From assembly GCA_014804915.1 (NCBI GenBank), contig JAAUYW010000099.1:1-7223 (forward strand): DNA of 7,223 nt. Direction: 5' to 3'. Under the pieces are notes generated by a model. The model was not told the DNA's origin, ran no database searches, and was given only the letters and a program-made list of their open reading frames with translations. This document shows positions 1-6,864 of the stretch, in pieces. A program made the translations under genes and the position numbers. The stretch is from Desulfovibrio sp. (GTDB lineage: Bacteria > Desulfobacterota > Desulfovibrionia > Desulfovibrionales > Desulfovibrionaceae). The first letter of the stretch is position 1. Every line of letters starts with the position of its first letter.

Positions 1-461
1 CCGGAAGAGCCGCCTGGCACATGGCCGATATTCCAGGGATTGCGGGTTTTCTGATAGGCCGAATTTTCAGTTGAAGAACCCATCGCGAATTCGTCGAGAT
101 TGTTCTTGCCCAGGATGATGGCTCCTGCCTCGCGCAATTTTTGAACAACGAAGGCATCATATACAGGCACAAAATTCTCGAGAATGCGCGAAGCCGCTGT
201 TGTGCGCAGGCCCCTTGTGGAAATGGCGTCCTTCACGGTAACCGGCACGCCCCAAAGCGGCTGGGATGCCACCGGCCCCGTGTTGTCCAGCGCCCTGGCT
301 GTGGCCAGGGCCCCCTCGCTATCTATCGTCAGCATTGCCTGAACAAGCGGCTCGGTCGCCTCCATTCTCGCCAGACAGGCTTCAGTCGCCGCTGTAGCTG
401 TAATCTCGCCAGACTGGAGAGCTTTAGCAGCCTCCGCCAGGGTAAGTGAGCAGATATCCAT
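1..461 (-). CDS. gatA: Glu-tRNA(Gln)/Asp-tRNA(Asn) amidotransferase subunit A, N-terminal part (cut by window edge)
   Basis: Reading leftwards from an ATG at 461-459, the frame is open to the window edge and gives about 153 residues of GatA, the amidase subunit that releases ammonia from glutamine for transamidation of mischarged tRNA in the cytoplasm. Visible amidase-signature features are [10 protein letters not shown] (about residues 71-80), where Lys77 is the expected catalytic lysine, the GatA-typical [13 protein letters not shown] (about 123-135), and the start of the glycine/serine loop PGGSS at the edge, which holds the cis-serine of the Ser-cisSer-Lys triad. The nucleophilic serine and the rest of the roughly 485-residue family length lie outside the window. 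An AAGG ribosome binding site at 470-473 sits 8 nt before the ATG and overlaps the gatC stop codon, which supports this start and coupling to gatC. The identification is firm; the gene is truncated only by the window. Confidence 0.95.
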   Translation of the reverse strand, partial: MDICSLTLAEAAKALQSGEITATAATEACLARMEATEPLVQAMLTIDSEGALATARALDNTGPVASQPLWGVPVTVKDAISTRGLRTTAASRILENFVPVYDAFVVQKLREAGAIILGKNNLDEFAMGSSTENSAYQKTRNPWNIGHVPGGSS

Positions 462-471
462 TTCGTATGCC

Positions 472-762
472 TTATATTATCCTGGGAACAAGAAAACATT
501 CGCCATCCGTTTCAGGAGCGTTGGCCAGCACATCCTGACGAGTGCGAATATCCGCGGCCTCATCAAGCCGGGTCAGGCCAGGATGGCAGGCAGGCCAGTA
601 GAGGGGTTCCATTGCTTCGGTATCAACTGATTCAAGCACGGAAATATGATCCAGAATTTCGCCGAACTGACGCTGAAACAGCTTTTCCTCTTCAGGTGAA
701 ATGAGCAGCCGTGAAAGCAGCGCCATATGGCGCACATCAGCCGGGCTGACTTCCTTTGCCAT
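472..762 (-). CDS. gatC: Glu-tRNA(Gln)/Asp-tRNA(Asn) amidotransferase subunit C
   Basis: This 96-residue protein has the usual GatC length and layout. An N-terminal helical part ([17 protein letters not shown], about residues 10-26) is followed by a helix ending in [12 protein letters not shown] (about 43-54). A TRLDEA segment matches the family's R-x-D region, and the end is the characteristic P-E-T-D-G followed by FLVPRII. GatC is the small stabilising subunit that wraps around GatA and helps dock it to GatB. Its ATG at 762-760 is preceded by AGGAG (769-773, spacing 6), which lies inside the last codons of the upstream lipoprotein gene. Only 3 nt separate that gene's stop from this start, so translational coupling is likely. 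gatA follows after 10 nt. gatB is not in the window. Confidence 0.94.
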   Translation of the reverse strand: MAKEVSPADVRHMALLSRLLISPEEEKLFQRQFGEILDHISVLESVDTEAMEPLYWPACHPGLTRLDEAADIRTRQDVLANAPETDGECFLVPRII

Positions 763-765
763 GAT

Positions 766-2283
766 TCACTCCTGGTTGCGCGCTGGCAGGCTTAATTTGT
801 AGGAAGGTCGTGGCGCGGAGCGCATTATGCCTTCATTGGCAGGAGCTGCTGCCGCCGGCCGCGGCTGCGCGGAAACCGCAGGCTGCGCAGCTGCCCCTGC
901 ATTGACGGGCTCGCTTATGGCAGCACCAGAAGGCATGGCTTCTGCTGCCCTGGGCGCTTCCCCCTCGCCAGCCGGCAGTTGATATCCGGTTTGCTGCTGG
1001 GGTTCCAGCTGGGCAGGGGCTGCGGCTGGATCTATTATCCTGCCTGCCGGAGCCTCGGCTGCCTCCGGCTCAATCTGGCTCCAGCCCTGCATGCGCAGGG
1101 CGGCGCGCTCGGCAGCAGCAGTCCTGGCATTGGCAAGGCGCGCCTGATCGGCAGGCGTCATGCCTGAAGGAGTAATCTGGAACAGATACATGCGCTGATG
1201 AGCCTGACCCGCATTGTCCCAGTGCATTGGCGCGAGTCCGCGCACATTCGCCGCCGCCTTTTGCGCCCTTGCTGTAACATGCGCTGATTGTGGCCGCATA
1301 TCCAGCGCCACTGCCGCGGCAAAATTGATAAAATCATACCCAAGGGCGTTCCAGAAATTATTGCCCTTGCCGCGCAACGAGGCCGGAGCCGATGCTGGCA
1401 GCCATGCGCCCGGGAAAATGGCGAGAGCGTATTTTTCCGCTTTCGGAACCTGCTTGCCCGCCAGGCCCTGCTCCCAGAGGGTCGTGCCCATCAGCACCAG
1501 CCTGTCTTCGCCATTCGCGCTCAGCGCATTGGTAATCATATCCATGTTTTTCCAGGAATCAGGCACAAACAGGGCTTCGAACATTGTCTGGGGGACAATC
1601 TGGCCAGATTCTCCCCTGGTTGGCAAAATCAGGGGCTGCAAGGCGGTCGTCCAGCCCTGCGCGGCTTTGGGATTATAACCGGCCTTTTGCAGGGAAATGT
1701 TCTTGTTTCTCAGACGCTGCTCCAGAATGCCGGTCATGCGGCGCCCGTAATTGTCCTCCGGATAAAAGGCGCCAAAAGTGCGGATATTCATCCTGTCTGT
1801 AACAAAATCCGTTACAGCGTCAACCTGGTCAGCCGGGCCGGGAAAAAACCGCCAGGCGCGCACTCCCTCGTCACCCTCCCCCAATGTTGGCGTAAATGTA
1901 AAGAAAACGCGCTGTTCCAGCAAGCCGGCGTTACGCGCGGCCACATAGGACTTGTCCTGCAGCGGGCCGCCAACTACGGCACAGGCCTCAGGCAGGCTGG
2001 CAAGCCGGCTGATCCAGTCCGCGGCATCCGTGTTGATATTTTCGATGCGGATTTGCGTGCCTTTTGCTGCAAGTTCCCTTGCCGCGAGCTCTGCGCCAGC
2101 CCTGATGCGGCCCGCTATTGGCGAATATGGCCCTGAAGCAGGCAATGCGAGCACAAGACAGGGGTTTTTGGCATAGCCCGGCCCAGCTTCCTTCCCAGAG
2201 AAAAAGGGCAGCTGGCAGCCGCATAATATCAATGCGAACAGGCCCAGGCACGCCAGGCGCAAGGGTAGAACAAAACGTGGCAT
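766..2283 (-). CDS. Lipoprotein with type I periplasmic-binding fold (LpoA / penicillin-binding-protein-activator-like or Leu/Ile/Val-binding-like)
   Basis: The 505-residue product starts with a lipoprotein signal peptide: positively charged N-terminus, hydrophobic stretch (about 5-20), and lipobox L-C-G-C with Cys23 as the predicted lipidated residue. Residues about 41-372 read as a two-lobe periplasmic-binding domain of the Leu/Ile/Val or LpoA type: LVLALPASGPYSPIAGRIRAG (43-63) at the ligand-cleft start, VVGGPLQ (103-109), FGAFYPEDNYGRRM (170-183) and LGYDFINFAA (314-323). A long Ala/Pro/Gln/Glu-rich tail (about 375-505) looks disordered and may span the periplasm or touch peptidoglycan. 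LpoA-type proteins activate penicillin-binding proteins from the outer membrane; amino-acid-binding lipoproteins feed ABC importers. No permease or ATPase genes lie nearby, so I lean towards the former, but this is inference. The ATG has GGAG at 2289-2292 (spacing 5). The gene is the first of a unit with gatC and gatA. It starts 20 bp after the dnaK terminator. Confidence 0.85.
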   Translation of the reverse strand: MPRFVLPLRLACLGLFALILCGCQLPFFSGKEAGPGYAKNPCLVLALPASGPYSPIAGRIRAGAELAARELAAKGTQIRIENINTDAADWISRLASLPEACAVVGGPLQDKSYVAARNAGLLEQRVFFTFTPTLGEGDEGVRAWRFFPGPADQVDAVTDFVTDRMNIRTFGAFYPEDNYGRRMTGILEQRLRNKNISLQKAGYNPKAAQGWTTALQPLILPTRGESGQIVPQTMFEALFVPDSWKNMDMITNALSANGEDRLVLMGTTLWEQGLAGKQVPKAEKYALAIFPGAWLPASAPASLRGKGNNFWNALGYDFINFAAAVALDMRPQSAHVTARAQKAAANVRGLAPMHWDNAGQAHQRMYLFQITPSGMTPADQARLANARTAAAERAALRMQGWSQIEPEAAEAPAGRIIDPAAAPAQLEPQQQTGYQLPAGEGEAPRAAEAMPSGAAISEPVNAGAAAQPAVSAQPRPAAAAPANEGIMRSAPRPSYKLSLPARNQE

Positions 2284-2303
2284 AGCGTCTCCGCAAACTT
2301 GAC

Positions 2304-2336
2304 AAAAAAAGGTCTGGCAATACGCCAGACCTTTTT
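2304..2336 (-). terminator. Intrinsic terminator of dnaK
   Basis: A perfect inverted repeat pairs 2306-2318 with 2324-2336 (13 bp, core GGTCTGGC/GCCAGACC) around a 5 nt loop. Read on the minus strand, the GC-rich core is followed by seven U residues (2310-2304), the textbook layout of a Rho-independent terminator, about 50 nt after the dnaK stop codon. On the plus strand it would also end in five T residues, so it could act in both directions, but no plus-strand gene leads into it. It lies just 20 bp before the start codon of the next minus-strand gene. Confidence 0.9.
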
Positions 2337-2385
2337 AATATGGACTATGGCTTGTGGCAAGCTCTACAGGCAAGCCGCCAGATTT

Positions 2386-4293
2386 TTATTTCTTGACTTC
2401 CGTATAATCGGCGTCAACAACATCGTCATCGCCAGAGCCGCCCTGAGAGGCATGCGCGTCCGCTCCTGGCGCGCCTGCGCCTGGCTGCTGGGCCTGCTGC
2501 TGATAGAGCGTCTCAGCCAGATTGTGGGAAGCTTTGGCAAGCTCGTCAGCGGCAGCCTTGATGGCAGCCGCATCCTCGCCTTCTATGAGCTTGCGCAGGT
2601 TGGCGATCTTGGACTCAATGTCGCTCTTGACAGACGCATCCGCCTTGTCGCCCAGATCGGCCAGCGATTTTTCAGTGCCGTAAATCAGGCTGTCAGCATG
2701 GTTACGGGCCTCGATGAGCTCCTGCTTCTTCTTGTCATCGCTGGCATGTGCCTCTGCCTCGCGCACCAGGCGCTTGATATCCTCCTCGGAAAGGCCGGAG
2801 CTGGCAGTGATCTTGATCGACTGTTCCTTGCCAGTGCCCATATCCTTGGCAGACACATTCACAATGCCATCCGCATTGATATCGAATGAAACTTCAATCT
2901 GCGGCACGCCGCGCGGAGCCGGCGGGATGCCGGTAAGGTCAAAACGAGCCAGCGTCATGTTGTCAGCTGCCATTGGCCTCTCGCCCTGAAGGACATGGAT
3001 CGAAACTGAAGGCTGGTTGTCAGCAGCGGTTGTGAACACCTGGCTCTTGCGGGTAGGAATGGTGGTATTGCGATCAATCAGCTTGGTGAACACGCCGCCC
3101 ATGGTTTCAATGCCCAGGGAAAGCGGAGTAACATCCAGCAGGAGCACATCCTTGACATCGCCGCTGAGAATGCCGCCCTGGATGGCAGCGCCCATTGCGA
3201 CCACTTCGTCCGGATTGACTGAATGGTTGGGGTCTTTGCCAAAGAATTTGCCCACAGTCTGCTGCACAAGCGGCATACGGGTCATGCCGCCCACAAGCAG
3301 CGTCTGGTTTACCTGATTGGGATCAAGGCCCGCGTCTGTGAGCGCCTGATTGCAAGGCTCGATAGTGCGGTCAACAAGATCGGAAACCAGGGATTCAAGC
3401 TTGGCGCGCGTCAGCTTGATTTGCATATGCTGCGGGCCGGCCTGATTGGCAGTGATGAACGGCAGGTTGATTTCTGTTTCCATGGCGGAGGAAAGCTCTT
3501 TCTTGGCCTTTTCAGCGGCCTCCTTCAGGCGCTGCAGGGCCATGGAATCCTGCGAAAGGTCAATGCCCTTCTCTTTCTTGAATTCTTCAACCAGCCAGTT
3601 GATGATGCGCTGGTCGAAATCTTCGCCGCCCAGGAACGTGTCGCCATTTGTGGAGCGCACCTCAACCACGCCATCGCCAACTTCGAGAATCGAGATATCG
3701 AATGTGCCGCCGCCAAGGTCAAACACGCCAATTTTCTCATTGGTCTTTTTGTCCGCGCCATATGCAAGGGAGGCAGCTGTGGGCTCGTTGATGATGCGGC
3801 GCACTTCCAGGCCGGCGATGCGCCCGGCATCCTTTGTGGCCTGACGCTGGGCATCGTTAAAATAGGCGGGAACTGTGATGACGGCTTCGGTAACAGTCTC
3901 GCCCAGATAGGCTTCAGCATCTGCCTTGAGCTTTGCAAGAATCATTGCGGAAATTTCCGGCGCGCTGTAAACGCGGCCATCGACTTCCACGCCCGCATCC
4001 CCATTCGGGGTTTCAACGATATTGTATGGAGAATTCTCTTTCCAGCGCTCAACTTCGCCGCTGTTATACTTGCGGCCCATCAGCCTCTTGATTGCGAAGA
4101 TAGTTCTTTTCGGATTTGTAACGGCCTGACGCTTGGCAATCTCGCCTACCAGACGCTCCTTATCAGTAAACGCGACAACAGAAGGCGTTGTGCGGCCGCC
4201 TTCCGGATTGGTAACGCATTTGGGCTCCTTGCCTTCCATTACGTATACGCATGAGTTTGTTGTGCCAAGGTCAATACCGATAATTTTGGACAT
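2386..4293 (-). CDS. dnaK: Chaperone DnaK (Hsp70)
   Basis: This 635-residue protein is a full-length bacterial Hsp70, the ATP-driven chaperone that works with DnaJ and GrpE in the cytoplasm. The nucleotide-binding domain shows [10 protein letters not shown] (5-14), [12 protein letters not shown] (190-201, with the conserved Thr197 of the autophosphorylation site) and [10 protein letters not shown] (332-341). The interdomain linker is [10 protein letters not shown] (382-391). The substrate-binding domain follows, then a helical lid and a Gly/Ala/Gln-rich spacer. The acidic tail [14 protein letters not shown] is typical of proteobacterial DnaK. The ATG is preceded by a strong GGAGG at 4300-4304 (spacing 6). 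The gene is followed by an intrinsic terminator. No grpE, dnaJ or hrcA flanks it in this window, and I found no CIRCE element upstream. Nothing looks broken. Confidence 0.98.
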   Translation of the reverse strand: MSKIIGIDLGTTNSCVYVMEGKEPKCVTNPEGGRTTPSVVAFTDKERLVGEIAKRQAVTNPKRTIFAIKRLMGRKYNSGEVERWKENSPYNIVETPNGDAGVEVDGRVYSAPEISAMILAKLKADAEAYLGETVTEAVITVPAYFNDAQRQATKDAGRIAGLEVRRIINEPTAASLAYGADKKTNEKIGVFDLGGGTFDISILEVGDGVVEVRSTNGDTFLGGEDFDQRIINWLVEEFKKEKGIDLSQDSMALQRLKEAAEKAKKELSSAMETEINLPFITANQAGPQHMQIKLTRAKLESLVSDLVDRTIEPCNQALTDAGLDPNQVNQTLLVGGMTRMPLVQQTVGKFFGKDPNHSVNPDEVVAMGAAIQGGILSGDVKDVLLLDVTPLSLGIETMGGVFTKLIDRNTTIPTRKSQVFTTAADNQPSVSIHVLQGERPMAADNMTLARFDLTGIPPAPRGVPQIEVSFDINADGIVNVSAKDMGTGKEQSIKITASSGLSEEDIKRLVREAEAHASDDKKKQELIEARNHADSLIYGTEKSLADLGDKADASVKSDIESKIANLRKLIEGEDAAAIKAAADELAKASHNLAETLYQQQAQQPGAGAPGADAHASQGGSGDDDVVDADYTEVKK

Positions 4294-4341
4294 ATGGTTC
4301 CTCCGCGGAAGTTAACTCAAACTTCATGTCATGCTGCCCCG

Positions 4342-4387
4342 CAATCCAGGGCCAATCCATTTAGAGAATAATGCCTTGAAATTGGCC
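4342..4387. repeat. Repeated GGATTG/ATTGGCC motifs upstream of dnaK (candidate operator)
   Basis: GGCCAAT at 4350-4356 and ATTGGCC at 4381-4387 form a perfect 7 bp inverted repeat separated by 24 bp, about 31 bp centre to centre. In addition CAATCCA occurs at 4342-4348 and again at 4353-4359, exactly 11 bp (about one helical turn) apart. All lie in the 125 bp between the dehydrogenase stop and the dnaK start. They could be binding sites for a regulator, but 7 bp matches in a region this size can arise by chance. Confidence 0.35.
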
Positions 4388-4392
4388 GTAAA
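4365..4392 (-). promoter_or_regulatory. Weak candidate promoter for dnaK
   Basis: On the minus strand TTTACG (4392-4387) and TATTCT (4370-4365) are spaced by 16 bp and each match the sigma70 consensus at four of six positions. The start site would fall near 4358, giving a leader of about 65 nt. No convincing sigma32-type box pair faces dnaK; a CTTGAAA string at 4375-4381 is on the opposite strand. This is a candidate only. Confidence 0.22.
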
Positions 4393-4418
4393 GACTTGCA
4401 GGCGAAAAAAATTGATTT

Positions 4419-5348
4419 TTATTGCCCAAGCCCCAGATCCCTGAGCAGATTGTCAACGGCCATGCTGCCCATCAGTTCAACCGCGCCTCTTGTCGAGGCG
4501 GAGCAATGCGAGCCCATGATCACATTGTCCAGCCTGTACCAGTCTGGATTCTCGGGCGGCTCGCTTGCGAATACATCCAGTCCCGCGCCCCAGATGCGCC
4601 CGGCCTCAAGCGCGGCCAGCAGAGACTTCTCATCAATCAGCTCGCCGCGCGCCGTATTGACGATAATGGCTGTCTTTTTCATCATGGCAATGCGGTCTTC
4701 ATTAATCAGGTTTCGCGTCCTGTCAGTCAGATTGCAATGCAGGCTGATGAAATCCGCCTCAGCGCAAATCCTGTCAATATCCGCGCGCACCACATTATTG
4801 GCATTGGCGAATTCTTCATCCCAGACCTCATCGCTGGCAAGCACGCGCATTTCAAAGCCGGCAGCCCGCCTCGCCACCTGCTTGCCAATGGCGCCAAGGC
4901 CAACTATGCCAAGAGTCTTTCCAAAGACGTCAAGCGTGGTTATCTTGCCCCAGTCCCCTTCCCTGCAGCGCCTGTCGATCAGCGCCACCCTGCGCGCCAC
5001 GCCCAGAATCAGGGCCAGCGCATAATCGGCCACGGCGTTTGTATTCGCCCCGAGAGTGCGGGATACCTTTATGCCGCGCTTCGCGCACAGCTCCAGATCA
5101 ATATTGTCCAGGCCAACGCCGTATTTGCTGATTGCCCGCAATTCCGGATCCGAATCAATTACTTTCCTGCCCAACGGATCAAGACCCACAATAATGCCCG
5201 CGCAGCCAGGCAAAAGGCGCAGCATTGCCGCTTCATCCAGGGTAGCGCCTGTAGTATTGCGGACAACTTCAAGCCCGGCGCGCTCCAGGCGCAAAAACAG
5301 ATCCGGATTTTCCTTGCCAAATGAACGGGGGGTAACAAGCGCTTTCAT
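4419..5348 (-). CDS. D-isomer-specific 2-hydroxyacid dehydrogenase, phosphoglycerate-dehydrogenase-like
   Basis: The 309-residue product is an NAD(P)-dependent oxidoreductase of the D-2-hydroxyacid dehydrogenase family. It shows GVGLDNID (77-84), the Rossmann motif GLGAIG (150-155), Asp173 after the second strand (favouring NAD), and the catalytic set Arg234 (in NTARGELID), Glu263 (in DVFASEPPE) and His281 (in GSHCSAST). It resembles SerA, the first enzyme of serine synthesis, but lacks the C-terminal ACT regulatory domain. It could therefore be a short SerA or a dehydrogenase for another hydroxyacid; the substrate cannot be read from sequence. I chose the ATG at 5348-5346 because GGAG at 5355-5358 lies 6 nt upstream and the protein then begins with the expected first strand (MKALVTPRSF). 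The frame stays open to 5663, but that extension runs antisense through the channel gene. No clear terminator follows its stop codon. Confidence 0.9.
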   Translation of the reverse strand: MKALVTPRSFGKENPDLFLRLERAGLEVVRNTTGATLDEAAMLRLLPGCAGIIVGLDPLGRKVIDSDPELRAISKYGVGLDNIDLELCAKRGIKVSRTLGANTNAVADYALALILGVARRVALIDRRCREGDWGKITTLDVFGKTLGIVGLGAIGKQVARRAAGFEMRVLASDEVWDEEFANANNVVRADIDRICAEADFISLHCNLTDRTRNLINEDRIAMMKKTAIIVNTARGELIDEKSLLAALEAGRIWGAGLDVFASEPPENPDWYRLDNVIMGSHCSASTRGAVELMGSMAVDNLLRDLGLGQ

Positions 5349-5489
5349 GAGTATCTCCATAATTTTCCAGACTGATTCAGGCTTGATTCCAAAAGAATAA
5401 TGCCCATATCTTCGGGAAACCAAATCCCGGGCGCAATGCTGGCCAGTTTGCGCAATCCGGCAACCTGACAGGTATTCGGACAGATCCGC
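5349..5489. promoter_or_regulatory. Divergent intergenic region between the dehydrogenase and channel genes
   Basis: These 141 bp must hold the promoters of both flanking genes. I see a TGATTC direct repeat at 5373-5378 and 5384-5389 (11 bp period), a CGGGA-N7-TCCCG inverted repeat at 5413-5429, a GCGCAAT direct repeat at 5431-5437 and 5450-5456 (19 bp period), and the 8 bp palindromes CTGGCCAG (5439-5446) and TTGCGCAA (5448-5455). For the plus strand the best promoter guess is TTGATT (5384-5389) with TATCTT 18 bp later, four of six matches each. No strong promoter stands out for the minus strand. Confidence 0.4.
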
Positions 5490-6650
5490 ATGAACAAGGT
5501 AGATACGATAAAATTCTTTTTTGAATATTTTGATCTCAAGTATTTCCTGGAGAACAACAGCCCGCTCAAGCTCCTGATTCTGGCGGCCATTGTTTGCGCG
5601 CTGATGCTCTTCGCCTACATAGCCTGCAAGCTGCTCAAGCGCAACATCATTAAATTTGTGCAAAAAGACGCCAGGGCCGAAAAACAGGGATCAGGAAAAG
5701 ACACGAGGAATCCGGCAGTGCCGAGGATGGACAAAACCAGATTCTCCAAACTCATGCACAGCGCGCTGATTCTGGTTTATCTCCTGATCTGGGGCTGGGG
5801 TTTGCGGCAACTGGTCATTGGCCCAATCTACAACACTGCGGTGGATTCAATTTTCACCACTTTATGCACACTTGCGGCCATAAGATTTGTCTCGATCCTG
5901 GTGCCCTTTTATATGGATACCTCCATGCGCAAGCACGGCACGGATCTCGAAAATTCACAGTCGCGCTCGCTAATGCCGATAGTCGAAGGGCTGATCTGGG
6001 CAATCGGCGGCACATTCCTGCTGGACAACCTGGGCCTGAGAGTCTCCACAATCATCGCAGGCCTCGGCATAGTCGGCGTGGCGGTGGGCATGGCTGGCCA
6101 GACCATAATCAAGGACTTTTTTGGCTATATCGTGATTTTGCTGGACAGGCCGTTCCGGATTGGCGATTTTGTTATCCTGAGCACAGGCAAATCCGGCTCC
6201 GTGACGGATATTGGCCCCAAAAACACCAGGCTATTGAGTCTGGAGGGCGATATCATTATCTGCCCCAATGCGGAGATCACCAGCACAGTCATCACAAATC
6301 AGGGCGACATACGGGAAAGGGAAGTGGAAATTGTGCTGGGCATTGCCTACTCGAATCCCATGCCGATAGTGAGAAAATTTCCGGACATGATCAGGGAGGT
6401 CGTGAATTCCTTTCCCCAGTGCAGGTATGAGCGCTGCTGCATGACCAGCTTCGGCACTGCGAACTACCTTTTTCAGCTGATCTACAAGGTAAAGGATGAA
6501 GACGGCGATCTGGACGCATTCATGAATACGCAGATGGAGGTAAATCTCGCCATCCAGGAAAAGGAGAACCAGGAAAAGATCACTGGCGCCTATCCCACCC
6601 AGACAATTCTGCTGACAGACATGACGCCGCCAAAGCCCGCGCAGGATTAG
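5490..6650 (+). CDS. MscS-family small-conductance mechanosensitive ion channel
   Basis: The 386-residue inner-membrane protein is a MscS-type channel, which opens under membrane tension to release solutes during hypo-osmotic shock. Hydrophobic helices lie at about 27-49, 91-110, 118-140 and 161-178, followed by the pore-lining helix rich in Gly and Ala (GLGIVGVAVGMAGQ, 191-204). The hallmark LLDRPFRIGDFV (217-228) and IICPNAEI (256-263) of the beta domain follow, then the cytoplasmic alpha/beta domain. This gives about five membrane segments, more than the three of E. coli MscS, so a medium-length paralogue such as the YnaI kind is closer. The cytoplasmic domain holds three cysteines within seven residues (C311, C316, C317). 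The ATG at 5490 is the only good start, since an in-frame stop lies at 5466-5468, but its ribosome binding site is weak. It is transcribed divergently from the dehydrogenase gene. Confidence 0.93.
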   Translation: MNKVDTIKFFFEYFDLKYFLENNSPLKLLILAAIVCALMLFAYIACKLLKRNIIKFVQKDARAEKQGSGKDTRNPAVPRMDKTRFSKLMHSALILVYLLIWGWGLRQLVIGPIYNTAVDSIFTTLCTLAAIRFVSILVPFYMDTSMRKHGTDLENSQSRSLMPIVEGLIWAIGGTFLLDNLGLRVSTIIAGLGIVGVAVGMAGQTIIKDFFGYIVILLDRPFRIGDFVILSTGKSGSVTDIGPKNTRLLSLEGDIIICPNAEITSTVITNQGDIREREVEIVLGIAYSNPMPIVRKFPDMIREVVNSFPQCRYERCCMTSFGTANYLFQLIYKVKDEDGDLDAFMNTQMEVNLAIQEKENQEKITGAYPTQTILLTDMTPPKPAQD

Positions 6651-6670
6651 GGGGATTTGGAGCACCCCCT
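6649..6670 (+). terminator. Short GC hairpin at the end of the channel gene (possible weak terminator)
   Basis: AGGGGG (6649-6654), overlapping the TAG stop codon, can pair with CCCCCT (6665-6670) around a 10 nt loop. No T-rich tract follows directly (the next bases are CTTAAA), so it is not a standard intrinsic terminator. It may act in mRNA 3'-end protection or with Rho. Confidence 0.3.
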
Positions 6671-6759
6671 CTTAAACCGGGCGATTTTCAAGAATCTTTC
6701 TTTGCGCTCACCAAGAAATTTCCTGGGCCGCTTGTGCGTGTCTTTTGCTGCTCTGCTTC

Positions 6760-6808
6760 CCAAATGCAAGCCTAAACCCTTCAGGCGCTTGCGCGGTCTT
6801 GCATTTGG
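6760..6808. repeat. Perfect 11 bp inverted repeat with 27 nt loop in non-coding DNA
   Basis: CCAAATGCAAG (6760-6770) and CTTGCATTTGG (6798-6808) are exact reverse complements. The loop can fold further: ACC (6776-6778) with GGT (6795-6797), and the self-complementary GCGC-TT-GCGC at 6785-6794. No T-tract follows on either strand, so it is not a typical terminator. It lies in the 214 bp between the channel stop (6650) and the stop of the right-hand gene (6865), where I see no credible coding sequence. The ends do not match integron attC core sites. Confidence 0.7.
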
Positions 6809-6864
6809 TACGTTTACGCGGCTTTGGAGCCAATTTGCCCCGGCAGACAGAAATACTCCCGCTC

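Noticed and set aside
1288..2136. Plus-strand open frame (282 codons) opposite the lipoprotein gene
   Set aside because: The translation is rich in Arg, Gly, Cys and Gln without domain features. The minus-strand lipoprotein has a signal peptide, a coherent fold and a good ribosome binding site.
3223..4254. Long plus-strand open frame (343 codons) opposite dnaK
   Set aside because: Long antisense frames opposite dnaK/Hsp70 genes are a known result of their codon bias. The product has no recognisable domain and no ribosome binding site was evident, while the dnaK reading is certain.
4375..4381. CTTGAAA as a sigma32 -35 box for dnaK
   Set aside because: It is on the plus strand, pointing away from dnaK, and has no matching CCCCAT-type -10 box.
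4405..4420. AAAAAT/ATTTTT inverted repeat after the dehydrogenase stop codon as a terminator
   Set aside because: The stem is all A and T with a two-base loop, so it would not form a stable terminator hairpin.
5349..5663. N-terminal extension of the dehydrogenase to 414 residues
   Set aside because: The extension lies antisense to the channel gene and its promoter region, is not part of the dehydrogenase family, and the ATG at 5348 has a good ribosome binding site.
6760..6808. Integron attC site
   Set aside because: The required RYYYAAC and GTTRRRY core sites are absent at the arms and no integrase or cassette gene is present.
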